From positions 1,140,105 to 1,204,104 of the forward strand of contig NW_020170386.1 of the NCBI RefSeq assembly GCF_000524195.1: a stretch of 64,000 nt of DNA, written 5' to 3'. Positions 36,970-61,430 of the stretch are shown here, piece after piece. This DNA comes from Echinococcus granulosus. Its lineage: Eukaryota > Platyhelminthes > Cestoda > Cyclophyllidea > Taeniidae. The notes below the pieces were generated by a model. The model saw only the letters and a list, made by a program, of their open reading frames with translations. It searched no databases and was not told the origin of the DNA. The translations under genes were made by a program, and so were the position numbers. Each line of letters starts with the position of its first letter. Within the stretch, counting starts at the first letter, position 1.

Positions 36970-39926
36970 CATCTGAACCTTCTGTACATAGTACGTTAAT
37001 GCTTTTAGGCCAATTGAATCGTGTTACAACACTGCCGATTATCTAAGACCGTTTTTAGCCGTGATGTTGCCCTTGTTTTTTTATGGGGATACATCATAGT
37101 TTCTGGATAAGCACTTTTTGACAACTAGGCGTAAAGTGAATGCTGTCCTCATCGTTGAGCATCTGCTCTTAACAATCGTCTAAATTTCTGAGTGGGTTAT
37201 GAATCATTGTTGGCGTTTAAGATTTCTATCTCTTAAATTTATGCAAATTTTCTACATGTCGTGTTTTTTCCAAAAAAAAGAACATTCTGGATTCAATATT
37301 ATAGGAATGGGCAATCTCCTTCTAGGGTGCTATATCCATCGTACCTCCTCACTGTTTCTAGCTGGTTTAGCGAATACCTTCGAAGGTTGCAAATGGTCAC
37401 GGTGAATACATGCTACTCCTCATTTGTGCACCCACTCTTGCCGCTGTGAGGACATCCAGCGGCATTGAGGGTTACGAAGAGGAAGCTTGGGGTGCTGGCG
37501 TATGCAGGTTCTACTTAAAAGCTCTGTAATGCCGATCCGGAGTGTGATACGGTCTCGTCCGACTATATTCCGTGGATGCTGTTCTTGTTAAATAGAACGA
37601 TACGGGTATTCTAATCTGACAGAGGGTGAACTAGATCGTGATTAACTAGTGCCGCGTCTATTGAGCACCATGCATACGATGGAATAGTTTGTTCAAGCCC
37701 CAGCTTTCATTAATGTGGTTCGCAGTACGATGCAAACATATCTCGTTTTGCCTCTGCTATTGGGACTGAGGCGGCACCATTGAAGTGTCTTACCTGCACC
37801 TCAATGTGCTCTTGAAAATTATTTCTTTGCACAGATGCTGTGAATAACGTAGATACCTGTTTTGGAGTCATCTCTCCGTACTTGGCCATCTACTGGTTTT
37901 TTCACCTGATTATCAGTCTCTCCGACTTCTGCCACCTCTTTGGGATGGCTTTTGAGTTTCAAGTGATTGTGACCGTGCTAATTGCACGAGACACTTAAGT
38001 TGTCAGTCTCTCGCATGTCCAAGTGTCTTCCAGTGGTGAGTTTTGACTGAGGGTTGACCCTATTTCGGGATTCGTTTTTTGCCTGAGGACTTGCTAACTA
38101 TATTTGGCGCCGCTGCTCTGCTTTCGAACTCCTACTGTACGTAGCTGTTTCGTTAACAGCTCTTCTATCTCATCTCAAATTTTCCATCTAATAATACATT
38201 TGCGCGTCTTCTAGCAGCCGTTTGTTTCGGTAATAATTTAAGTAATTGATGAATTAATGCACGGACTTTCTTCGTGTCAAAATTTTAACACCTTTTTTAT
38301 GATAATCTGAAAGCTAGGCAGTAAAATAGGTTCGGAGGACTCGCATTGTCCAGTGGTGATTAATGTAACCAACCTTCCACTGATATTTGTTTATGCATTG
38401 CTGGAATGCCACTTTTTACCGGCTCCAATCTCCGACCGCTGTTTTTACTTGTAGTATCCCCCATTTAACCATTTTCATTGCCAATAAAATACCAATTTTT
38501 TACCTAGATGCTAATGCAAGCGGACCATTGTGGTACTTGTTCTTACTAGGGCACTAATCAAATTCTCACTTTCGCATAGACCCTAGGAACCCACCTTAGC
38601 CAAGGGTTATTCAGTGTATGCGTAATTTTTCGGGCAATTTGTGTCGTGGAAATTGATCAATAGGCACTTTTCAGTGCCCATCCTGCATTGTGACTGTACT
38701 GATATTTATGACCAATCAAGGGAGAGGGTGGATATAATAGCTGTTGCGAAAAAAACCGAATGGTTCATCCAGCACTGGATTCCTTTAACATTTTCTTTCA
38801 TCGACGGACATTCATTGCGTACGTTCCAGCCTAGTAGTACTGTCACATGACTTCGAATGTTGCCCTATCTTGCCTGTCCTCTGAGTCTGAGTTATTCATA
38901 CGCGGATTCATTTCACAGTCAGCGTCAGACGGCCTGGGGGGTGTTTCGTCCGTCATGGCCTTTTGTTTAGCCCACACAGAGGTTTCAATTCCCATCGTCT
39001 GACTGTTTAACATCGCTAAGAGATAATATTTATGTTCAATAACAGAAGCGATTTGAAACACGTTACAAGAAATTATCCATTTCTTCTTGATAGTTCTCGG
39101 GCTTATTTAGGTCGGCATACGAAATGTTCACAGCAAATAGCCGTTCACTTAAGCAAGGCATCACTTTTGAAAATGAAATGTGCTTTACTGAAATGTCCCA
39201 GAATCTCAGTTAAGTTGGCCTGTGGTGTAAGGAAAAAATGTTTACCTTCATCAAGTTATCCTTCTAATTTGGAGCCTTTAATTTTTTTGATTTTACATCT
39301 ATCTGTCTACCAGATAATATCACTTCCTAATTATCTTGTTAGGCACAATAATGTTGCTTTTGACTTAAAATTTTCTGTCCTGAAGACATCGGTAAAAGGA
39401 ATGATTTCGCTTAAAACCTATCCACATAATTGGATACAACTCCGGAAAAACTAATCTTGAATATCGCCAGCGCAATAGATAGCGTTTAAATTAAGAAACT
39501 AAACATTTTAAGGAACTGCGTTTCGAATGGCAATCTTTGAGGTTTAAGCGAACCAACGTCTAGAATTGTTTTACGCGTGGTAGATGGTGGCTTCCTAACT
39601 GCGTTAGTCTGCACACAGTGGGAATACATCTGAAAGCTTTGTAATGTTTTTGTTTATGCCATACAAGTTCCTTTGCCCTCATGAAGGCAGTAAAATTACT
39701 CTCTAAAGAATGCCACCTGCATTTCCCATGAACCAAAGAATGCAAAGATGCTTAACGAGGTGTTCCATCTGAACAGAAATATTACCTTATGCGCCTTTAA
39801 ATGTAGGTGTAGTACAAATATGTAAATTTGCTACTATAAAATAAAATTAATTTACAACACTAAAATAAACATACACGCAAGGGTAGAAAATATGGTGTTA
39901 GATTAGAGGAAATGACTGGATTGCGA
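36970..39926. other. Intergenic stretch, possible decayed repeat
   Basis: No gene was recognised. Between about 37400 and 38100 the base composition is more even and the sequence looks like degraded former coding DNA, with stops in every frame. It may be an old transposable-element copy, but I found no terminal repeats or recognisable domain. Frames at 38843-39061 (minus, acidic) and 39032-39454 (plus) have no motif. Confidence 0.35.
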
Positions 39927-42900
39927 CTAATAAACGGCACTTGACGTGGATGGAATCACTGTATTGGCGTTATGCGTAGCCATCTCGTATCTTTGAAGGG
40001 TCTTTCTCCTTCCCAGTGAGGGTGCTCTCAGACCGAGGGAGCGCCAGCAAGCCCTTCTTAGGCCCCTGTCCATTAGAAGAAGAGCTATTGGCAGAAGCAG
40101 CCCTATGCTGGCGTACACCCACCACCGGAAGTCCGCCAACCGCGAGGCAGCCACCTGGATAAAGCACTGAGCTGGACGATACTTGGACAGGTCAACACCT
40201 GGAATGTGGTAGAGGGGCTGCTCCATAAAGCGCGAGTTCTCTGATGTGTGGCAAAGTCCGTAAGCCAGACTGGAGAGAATGAGTGGTGACCAGACACCGA
40301 CTGCGACTATGCACGAGACCATGTTTACTGCCACTGCTAGTTGCTCCCCGCGGTACGTTTGTAACCACCGGCTCACCAATACCACATTAGACCTGTCCTG
40401 AACAGTGCGTTTTTCCTGGTATCCACCCCGGAAGTCATCAAACATCACCGCCTCTGGATCGTAAGCGATTCTGCCGTGCCTGGGACACTCATGAACTGTT
40501 TCTATGGCGCCAGTGGAGTTTGGCTTCACTGTTTCGGTGAGTGGAGCAAGGGTCTCTAGAGTGACGTCTCTTGGAATGGGTGGATTCGTGCTCGATTCTA
40601 GAGGGTATTCAGGTGGGACGAATCTTAGTCGACGCAGGCAACGCACTTGAAGACCCGTGAGTATGAGGCAACCAGTGAGGGGCAACGCGTATGCGACTGA
40701 GGTGCGCAGTATGAGGAAACTAGGATCAGTAACTATGCAGGTAGACTCTAGTTGGTTGGTAAATGCGGAGAGGAACTGGCGTTGGCAGTCTTTCGAAAGG
40801 TAGGCTAGACCGCGATCGCTGACGGCGAGTTGAGCAATGGCCAGGAGGCCGGAAACGAACCATGGCGAACTAATTTTAAGCCAAAGTGTTGCATGTCTTC
40901 CAGACTTCAAGCTAACAGTCTCAGTATTCCTTCTTCGGCAGGAGAGGCGGAGATAGGAGTCAAGACCGGAACAAAAGGCATGCAGCAGCGCCAAATTGCA
41001 GAACAATGTATCAAGGTAAGTTGAGAAGAGACAGAATATTTCCAGGTAAGAGTTCATACTAGTTGACCCTGTGTGAATAAAAATAACTTACCGGATAAGT
41101 ATCTGGGAGAGTTATCAGTATGTCCACATCATTAAACGAACCCTCATCACCTGGTATTCCAGGCATAAATGCATGGATTTTAATTAATTACTAAGTGTCC
41201 TGAGTGATGAGCATACCTAGACGTGAGATCAAAATGCAGGTCTCTATAAAATCCCGGTTATCTAAGTCAAATTGTGAATTTATTTTGTGTCCTTGTCTGT
41301 AATTTCGAATGAATACAGGTAAACATGGATATTATGCTTATTCAGTTTAGGTTAAGCGGCAATGGAAGGGCGTTATAAGCACTTTGCATAGTATAACTTA
41401 ATAATGATAGGCAATTTGAAAGGATAGTATGTTTAAATGCCTATCTGCCATCAGTCTCGCAGATATTCTCTTGACACCACTTTAATAATTTCGCAAAAAA
41501 TTGCTGCATTGCAAGGCTTAAAAATTTGAATTTTGTACTATGTCATGCTCCTACCTTTCCTAAACTTGTCGGTAGAGCAGGCTTTGGTAAATTTCTATGT
41601 GAAGAGTTGTTAAAAAAGCCATTTTTAACCCTGCTAAGGATACTCTCTTACCACACACATTTTTCACATACACAACCGCTTGTTGTAAAAAGCAACACGG
41701 GGCACTTGCCTAGTTTTCTTAAATTCTAATGACGAATTCACTAATAAAGTGGTGCACGTTAACCAAAATTGCTGCCAGGATGCTCGCAAACGGTCACGTC
41801 ATCAGCAATTCATAGTATTCCTGGTCCCTTTTAATTAAACCAGTACTTGTTAAATATACTTTATAGAAGGACGGATCAACTTTACTGCAGTTTTATTCAG
41901 AGCAAGTGGTTATTATTTATTTGCGCCTTTTTTATTTTGCGGAACTTGGGCTTCTCAATTTGATAGGAAGTTGAAGAAATTATTTTAAATGCGTGAAATT
42001 CGGGGCCTGACGGGAGCGAGATACCGAATGCAGGCCGAAACAAATGCAGATTAATTAGAGAACAAAATAAAGAAGTGGTGAGTCTTGAGAAACCTTTGGG
42101 TGATTGCTGCTGACTTTGTGAACTTAAGGTAAGAATAAGAACTCCAGCCATCACTACCGAAAGGCGGTTGATGACGTTAAATTGACTAAGCTTGCTGGCT
42201 AAAGCTAATCTCACGCAATTTCCAAGCGCTATGCCATAGTCGTGGACGTGATTAGTTTCTCCACCATAGCGTTCTGTCAGCCATCTTTACACTATAGCTT
42301 CTTAAATAAGGTGCTTTTTAAGTTTACCCTACAAGTCTAAATGCAGTTGTTGTCTATAATAGTGCTATCTTCTCAAAGAGCAGATCTGGTGGTTGATTAT
42401 GTGACTTCCACGCCATAGGGTGTGTTCTTATAAAGCAATCAAATTGATAAGTGAAGTTCCTGCAAAATATCNNNNNNNNNNNNNNNNNNNNNNNNNNNNN
42501 NNNNNNNNNNNNNNNNNNNNNNNNNNNNNNNNNNNNNNNNNNNNNNNNNNNNNNNNNNNNNNNNNNNNNNNCGCAGAAATTTTTTTATATATCGTTCGGT
42601 TAATTTATCTAAAATCTCATTTAGGTACGAAAAAGGAAATAAATGTTAGGAGAAATAATCACCCTTTGCTAAATTATTAAACAGCGTTTGTTCCTATTTG
42701 AATTCTTGATGCAATTTGTATTTCTATAGTTATGGCCCCAAAATCAAGGGGAGTATATATTGGTAATTTAAAGATCATTTTTACCTTCTTTACCCACGGT
42801 TTTGATAAGCAAATGTATGCGGCCAGTAGAACTTTTTCTCAAACTAGTTAGACACAGTTTCTTATACAATGTTTTTAACAGTATTTCGATCAAGAGATCC

Positions 42901-45900
42901 ACCATGGACTTCTGATAAACTATTGTTTCAATGTGATGTGTAGTTTGCTAAGAAAATATGGGAAAGCCGATCATTCAACAGGTCGATTTTACACCAGGAG
43001 AGGTGAAGTAAATGGAGGAATCAATAATTTTTTTACCACGTTTGTACTTGTTTTAAATAAAACTGTGGAATATTACTGCTGAAATCCACTTCATAGACTA
43101 CCGACAGTCGAAATTAATCTCTAAATGGAACATAACTTGGCCCGTTCTGTTTAAGAGATTATTTTGGTTTTTAAGAATCCTACCGACCCTCAAGGCTTAG
43201 GAGTGAGTACACTACTTCTTGTAAGATTGCGACTTAGTCTAAGGGGCACAAATGGACTGAAGGAATGATGGCTCGTCTTGATCAAAATTAAACGAATGCG
43301 ATTGTGAAGTACTCAGGTTATAGCGATTTTTAACTAATGTAGTCGTGCTTCGTTCTTAACTGTTGGTACGTAAATGGGACGACTTTCCATTTTTTAGTAA
43401 CTTTAAGAATCGTCAGCACTTTACTCATCGATACTTGTTTAGGCCACCTTGTGAAAGCTCTCTATTTTTTAGTTATTATTCCAATCTCCCAATGGCTATG
43501 CCTAAGTAAAATTCGTCTCAACACCATAGTAACGCAATCCAGTTCCTGAGATGAGTTGGGATGGTATTACGAGAGTGAGTTAAATAGCTTAGTGGTTTAG
43601 TAATATCGATTATGCAGTTTGCATATAGCACTACTTGTAGGTTATCTAATGGCTATATTCTAATTTAAAAATTGTATTCAAAATAACAGCTAGTCGGAGG
43701 TTTAGGGACGAAACACGGCCAATAAATGTGAATGTGTCTGTAAATTGCCATCATTTTCATTCTTTCGTAAAATGGAAATTGAAAATATTTGACAAAGTGT
43801 TGTAAATGTCGTGGTATTGTCTACTTTTATATAAATTCATATTACTGCTAAGACTTCCATTTTAAGAAGAAATTGAAGTCGTATCATCCTCATTTTTTAC
43901 TGCTAGTTGCTGAATAAATTATAACATCGAAGTTCTACTCTAGTTTACCCTAAAACTGGTGTTAAGGCTCTAACCAAGCTTTACCGCCACAAAATTTCTC
44001 CTGTTTAATTTGGGAAATTTGGTCGAACCCAAGTGGTTCAATCAGTTGATGAATACGAGGTTGGCTCTCGATATGTTCCAATTATAAATTTCACTTATGC
44101 CAACTAAGAAACTCGTAATAAAAACTGGTTAAAACCTGGTCTTTTAATCAGTTAAATCATCATGCATTAATTACTTATCTGCTTTAGTAGGCGAAATGAC
44201 TGGAGGGTGATCGAGGCAATTCTCAGGAAGCACCTTATTTCAGCATCTTGGGTCAGGGTATGCTTTTGCTTGATTATTTGATCAAGTTAGGAAGAATCAA
44301 GCTTTTTATATCAGCGTTAAATGCTACGTATTGACGGTTTCGACTTCATTAATGAAAGTGGTCATCGCATTGTTTATGTTGTTTAAATGTACCTTTTAGT
44401 TGAGAAGCGTTCACTGAACTCTAATCTCGTGACGGAGGGGTCGCGATTGGTCCTCGAGGCAGAGAAGAATTCAGCACCCAGACTCCCCTAAACTTGTACC
44501 GATACCCGTTAACTCTGCCGGATAAACATGCTCCTTGCCGAATCAATCTGTTCGTTCGAAGGATATGAAGGCCAGAGAGGAAGCGCTAAACGAGGCGAGG
44601 CGCCACAACCATCTCCTCGGAGGGAAAGGTACTATTCCTCTTTCAGTAATCAAATAATGGAATGTGATTTAAAAGGGTCGATCTTCCACTTATTTTCAAA
44701 CCCGTGTAGTACACAAATCAAGGATCTGCAATACAGCTGTTGAAAAATAGCAACACGTTGAAATAAAAAGCAGCACTTGATCTTAATCAGTCTGCTCCAC
44801 CATTTGAGCAATTGTTTTATGAAATTACGTGAGTAAAGGACGCTTTTGCAGTTTTATTAAAATCTAAGAGTTATTAGTTTGATTGCTAAACAAAAGAATT
44901 GAAAAGAGTTTTGGGTTTTACTTCTGTTTACATATTTCATTCCTCGGATGCATACTAAATGTATGCATGCTAAATGTGCAGGAGCAAAAATCATTTTTCC
45001 GCAATGCATTCCTCATTCAGTGTAAATGAATAAACATTTGGGAAGTAAAGCGTAATACTCTTGTGAATTTTATATTTAAATTGGTGTGTGCAATCAGAGA
45101 AAGATTTTTGTTGAGTGTCAGAGATCAAAAACCGTTTGCCCATTGGTCCGGCTGACTTTTTATGGCAACTATCATAATACTGTTGATCAAAATTTTACGA
45201 ACACTATGTAATCCATACTAAAAAGTTGGCTAGACCCATTAAATTACTCAAAACGCGGATTTGTATCTGCTCGATTGACTTAAATAACATCTGTTCGAAG
45301 CTCAAAGCGCTCTGACGACTAGCTTGGGTGAAATTTTGCTGTTTACCCACATTTGTATTATAAAATCAGCCGAATATAAAGGCAGTTGTTTAATAAAATG
45401 ATGGATTTGATAAAAACGAGAAACGAAAACCGCATACGTGAGATCGGGGTGATTTGATCTCTTTCCAAGGTAGGTAAGTTATGAGGAGAGCGGCACAACA
45501 TTAGCTAGTAGTTTTGCGCCCATGCTGGTATTATCCTCGAAAATTAGCTGATTCCACTTGCTGGCTTGCATTAGGCAATAAAAATGAAATGGCCGGAGTT
45601 ACAGTTGCGTAATAGTATCAAGTGGATAGCCTGAAAAAAAGCCAGGAAAATCATCTGTCATTGCCTCCACCGTGTTTATGGAATTTTTAAAAAAGAATAG
45701 TCGAATGTCGAATGAATAAAGCCATTTGCCAAATCACATTATTAGAATATAATGATTTACCCTACAGGCATTTTAAAATGAATATGCAGTTACTATGTCG
45801 TCCGAAATTAAGCTTCAAACATTACTTTAAGTCCACCTAAGGGACAATTTTGACTTTAGAATCTAACCGGAAGTTTTTTTGAAATATGGAAGGTGTTAGA

Positions 45901-46422
45901 CATTGGTGACACAACTACGACTACAAGTGGTTATCAGTTCCTAATGTTTGGTGATAACCTTTACCCCAAATATCACTTTTGCTTGAGTAGGTGCCAGTGC
46001 CTGATTTAATGCGAGTCACGTGGTGGCTAAAGGACGGGATGGTAAGAAAAGAGAACAGGAGGAAAGGGGACAAACTGACCGAAAAGGAGAATGAGCAAGC
46101 TTGGGGGAAGATTGAGCGTTGCGTAGATGAGTGCGGCGACAGTTTGAGACCCGATGAAGTAATAGGCGACGCGCACTACACCTGGATCTGCCATGACTTG
46201 GAAGATGCCACCCAGCAGGATGCAGTTTGACATCCAGCAGGCGAAGAGAAGAAAACAACCAAGGAAGATAGGCAGCCAACCCGGTAGACACTCATTTTTG
46301 CCCGATGGGCGGACGATCGGCTCGTGTATATGCCCAACGCACCAGGGCAATGCCACCAGCGACAGTAGAAGTAGTAAGGCCACGAGTGGGTGCGTCCAAT
46401 ACAGCCTCGACTGAAGGAACAT
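39927..46422 (-). CDS. Divergent rhodopsin-like seven-helix receptor
   Basis: Two exons, 46422-46080 and 41068-39927, joined in phase 1 across a 5.0 kb intron (donor GTCAGT, acceptor CACACAG), give 494 residues. A possible signal peptide (VALLLLLSLVALPWC) is followed by seven hydrophobic segments: roughly 50-70, 86-114, 125-150, 182-199, 231-254, 357-384 and 427-448. Cysteines before TM3 (138) and in the second outer loop (225) could form the usual disulphide. TM6 has GVWSPLI in place of CWxP. The DRY motif after TM3 is replaced by GLDSYLRL, and NPxxY of TM7 is absent (LLPIALLLMDRGLRR). The third inner loop is about 100 residues, Pro/Glu-rich, with YDPEAVMFDDF. I call it a rhodopsin-like receptor on topology; the ligand is unknown, and another seven-helix family cannot be excluded. 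Confidence 0.65.
42472..42571. other. Assembly gap of 100 N
   Basis: Exactly 100 unknown bases inside the 5 kb intron of the minus-strand receptor gene. The true size is unknown. Confidence 0.98.
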
Positions 46423-49048
46423 TCGTGGTGAAAATCATCAGCTGACGCTGAAGTGTCCGAGTTTCGCGTGTGTATATGCACGCGAATGCACACGTGCACG
46501 TCATATTCACCCGGTGATTGGCTGGAGACGATGAGACCACCTGATTGCTGCGTCTGTGTGGCCCACGCCCTCCGCCGTCAGCCTTGTCAAAAAGGACCGT
46601 AGTCGCATATATTATTTTGTAATTTTGTTTTAATTTGGGTTTTGTCCTGCTTTGAAGTGTTTGGAGTTGAGCGGTATCACTTATTAAGACTACACGGCAT
46701 TATAAATGCAGCATTAAAATAATTTTTTGTCTGTAAATATCATCAAGCCCCATTTACTCATTCATTTCAACCATTTCACAAAATCTGTTTTGGGGGGAAG
46801 AAGCACTGCTGTTAATTTACCAGAACCAAATTATGGTTTTTCTTTATGTTCTGAAACACTGCATTTGAAACTGATCCTCTTTAAGTTATGAGTATGAAAA
46901 TTAAACAAAGACGTACTCTCATCAAAAACCTAAATATACAAACCCAAAATTCTATCTTTTTATTTTACAGGCAGAGGAAGCAATAAATAATGGTGTGACT
47001 AGAATCCCCGAGACTCTCAAGGGAACTCATATCTTGTAATACCTCAAAAAGTCTTTAACGTTGCTATGTTTCTTCCGTAAGTTATAATCAACATTGGGAA
47101 ATCCCTCGATAAAGGCTTTTGACACGAAAGACTCTAATTTAACTACTTTTTGATGCTACATTCTTTTTCTACTGCAAGTACATATTTCTTGCGCTTCCTC
47201 AGGTCTTGAGAGACCCATCTTTACTCTCTTATAGCAGATTTAAAACTGGCAGAATAAGGCTTTAAATTTTTGGCTTAAAAGGCAAATCCCACTTTAGGTC
47301 TTTGGCATCATCAGTCATCTCGACTACGTTTCTTCCTACACAAATGAATCACCAAGTTAGTAATAAATTAGCTTCTTCTTGACAAATGCTTCAAATTCAT
47401 TCGAAATGCATTAAACAGTTGCTTCTTCTGTTCAACAAGTCTTTCGTAAGCTCAGATCACGTATCTTAAGAATGTCCAGCTTCTTTTGCCCTGGTATCTG
47501 ACAACATCTAGGTTATGACTGAGTTAAGCGGTGATCCAGAACCTTTCTGACGAAGGCAAACTGAAACAGTGAATCCAAACCATCGAATTGCAAACCATGA
47601 ATAATACTTCCAACTAAAAAACCTTAATTCAATTTCCATATTAATTGATTTAAACAACTCCAACTTTTCTACTGCAAACTGACCTTCACGGCAGCGTTAC
47701 CCCAATAGCCATTGCGTCTGTTCAGCGATCAATTGGTCCCGGTGGGTAGACATCTTCACGGACTGATAAATAACTGGTTCTTGAAGTTGACTGAAATACA
47801 TTGGACCACTTATTTAATTACAGGGGTTCTCAGACAATATTTGAAATATTCGTCCAAAACGGCACAGGATGTCCAGTGAGTGCTTTTACACTTCAATCGT
47901 GATCTGGTGCTTGTTGCTCCGAATGCCGTTCCAAGTTGTTTGGAGTAGCATAGGCATTACAAAGCAGCGCGAGTAACTTTCCCGGTGAGACTTACTCTAG
48001 CAGCAATTACCTTATCACATAAGAGCAATTAGAAAATAAACTACTTCCAGGAATCTCCACCGATGTGCCAATGTTACAAGTGATGGGAGTACATTTGCAA
48101 ACAAGTATAATTGAACGACATCGTAAAGCATGTTTACAGAGTAGGCTTCCTTGAATAAAATAAAAGTAGCTAATTCGAGCAAAAAGTTTCATTTTTTCTA
48201 GCCTTGACCCATTGCTCGAGGAAATCGTTGTTCCATCACGTCTCTTTGCTGAAAAAAAAATGCAGCGGCTAAGTCGAGTTAAACAAATACGTTGTAATGT
48301 GTGTCTTCCGATAAGCATGGGTTATTTGATGCAGCAATTTATAAAGAATATCAACGTATGTTTCCGCCGCATAAAAAGTAACAGATCTTGAAGATAGGAT
48401 TTCTGGTAAATTATATGCATAATAAAATAAAAAGGATCGAAGGTCTGGAACGATAAGTAAGAAAAACATCGAAGACATTTAAACACGTTTTATATTTGCA
48501 ATTTTAAATAGCTTTGGAATCTATTCGATGGACGCGGATTGAATCAACAGCACTAGTGAAAATACAGAACCTCGGTTTGGAATAGCACAAAAGCTACATC
48601 AAATGGATCTATGACATTCTGGACTGCTAATAGAAGAAACACTTTTCACAGGCGTTCTGCCTGTCCTGGAATGTAAAAAATTGTCTAGCCGTGCCTCTTC
48701 AAAACCCTTTACTTGGAACCAATTTTAATGCTTAGTAATATTGACAAATGATTTCCCGATTGTCTTTGAAAAGTAGGCTGTACCTGATAGAGCGTGGCTT
48801 GATTACTAAAATTGATCCACTTTGAACTAAGCCTATCACATTCGACCATAATGTAGATTCGGAGTGTAATAATAGTTGTTAATTTATCACGCTACAAAAT
48901 CCCCACAATCTACGAGATTTGTCCTATGTGTCTGAGTGTTATGAATCTTTTCCTTTTAAAGCAAATACTCTCCCCCAGTGCCCGACGGTCCAAAGGGGAT
49001 TCCTGCTTGAGGAGTCGGGACAGAGAGGGAAGAAAAGAGAAAAGATAC
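46423..49048. other. Intergenic or 3' region of LARS2, no gene resolved
   Basis: Just right of the receptor start, from about 46450 to 46560, there is an alternating purine-pyrimidine CA/CG stretch and some GC-rich DNA, probably the 5' region of the receptor. The remainder is AT-rich. The last C-terminal exon or exons of LARS2 should lie here on the minus strand, but no frame could be matched. Confidence 0.35.

Positions 49049-61430
<12,382 letters not shown>

Noticed and set aside
36691..36976. Open frames on both strands over the last MRPL15 exon
   Set aside because: Only the plus-strand frame continues the ribosomal protein in phase; the others are shadows.
39032..39454. 140-residue plus-strand frame
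   Set aside because: Composition looks random, with no motif, no splice context and AT-rich surroundings.
44010..44050. tRNA-like B-box (GGTTCGACC on the minus strand)
   Set aside because: No A-box or clover-leaf partner sequence at the right distance upstream, and no acceptor stem pairing.
44944..44985. Short imperfect repeat of ATGCATACTAAATGT
   Set aside because: Two partial copies only; too short to call a repeat element.
45991..46500. Several overlapping frames around the first receptor exon
   Set aside because: They are alternative readings of the same GC-rich exon; only the minus frame from 46422 has a signal peptide and membrane helices.
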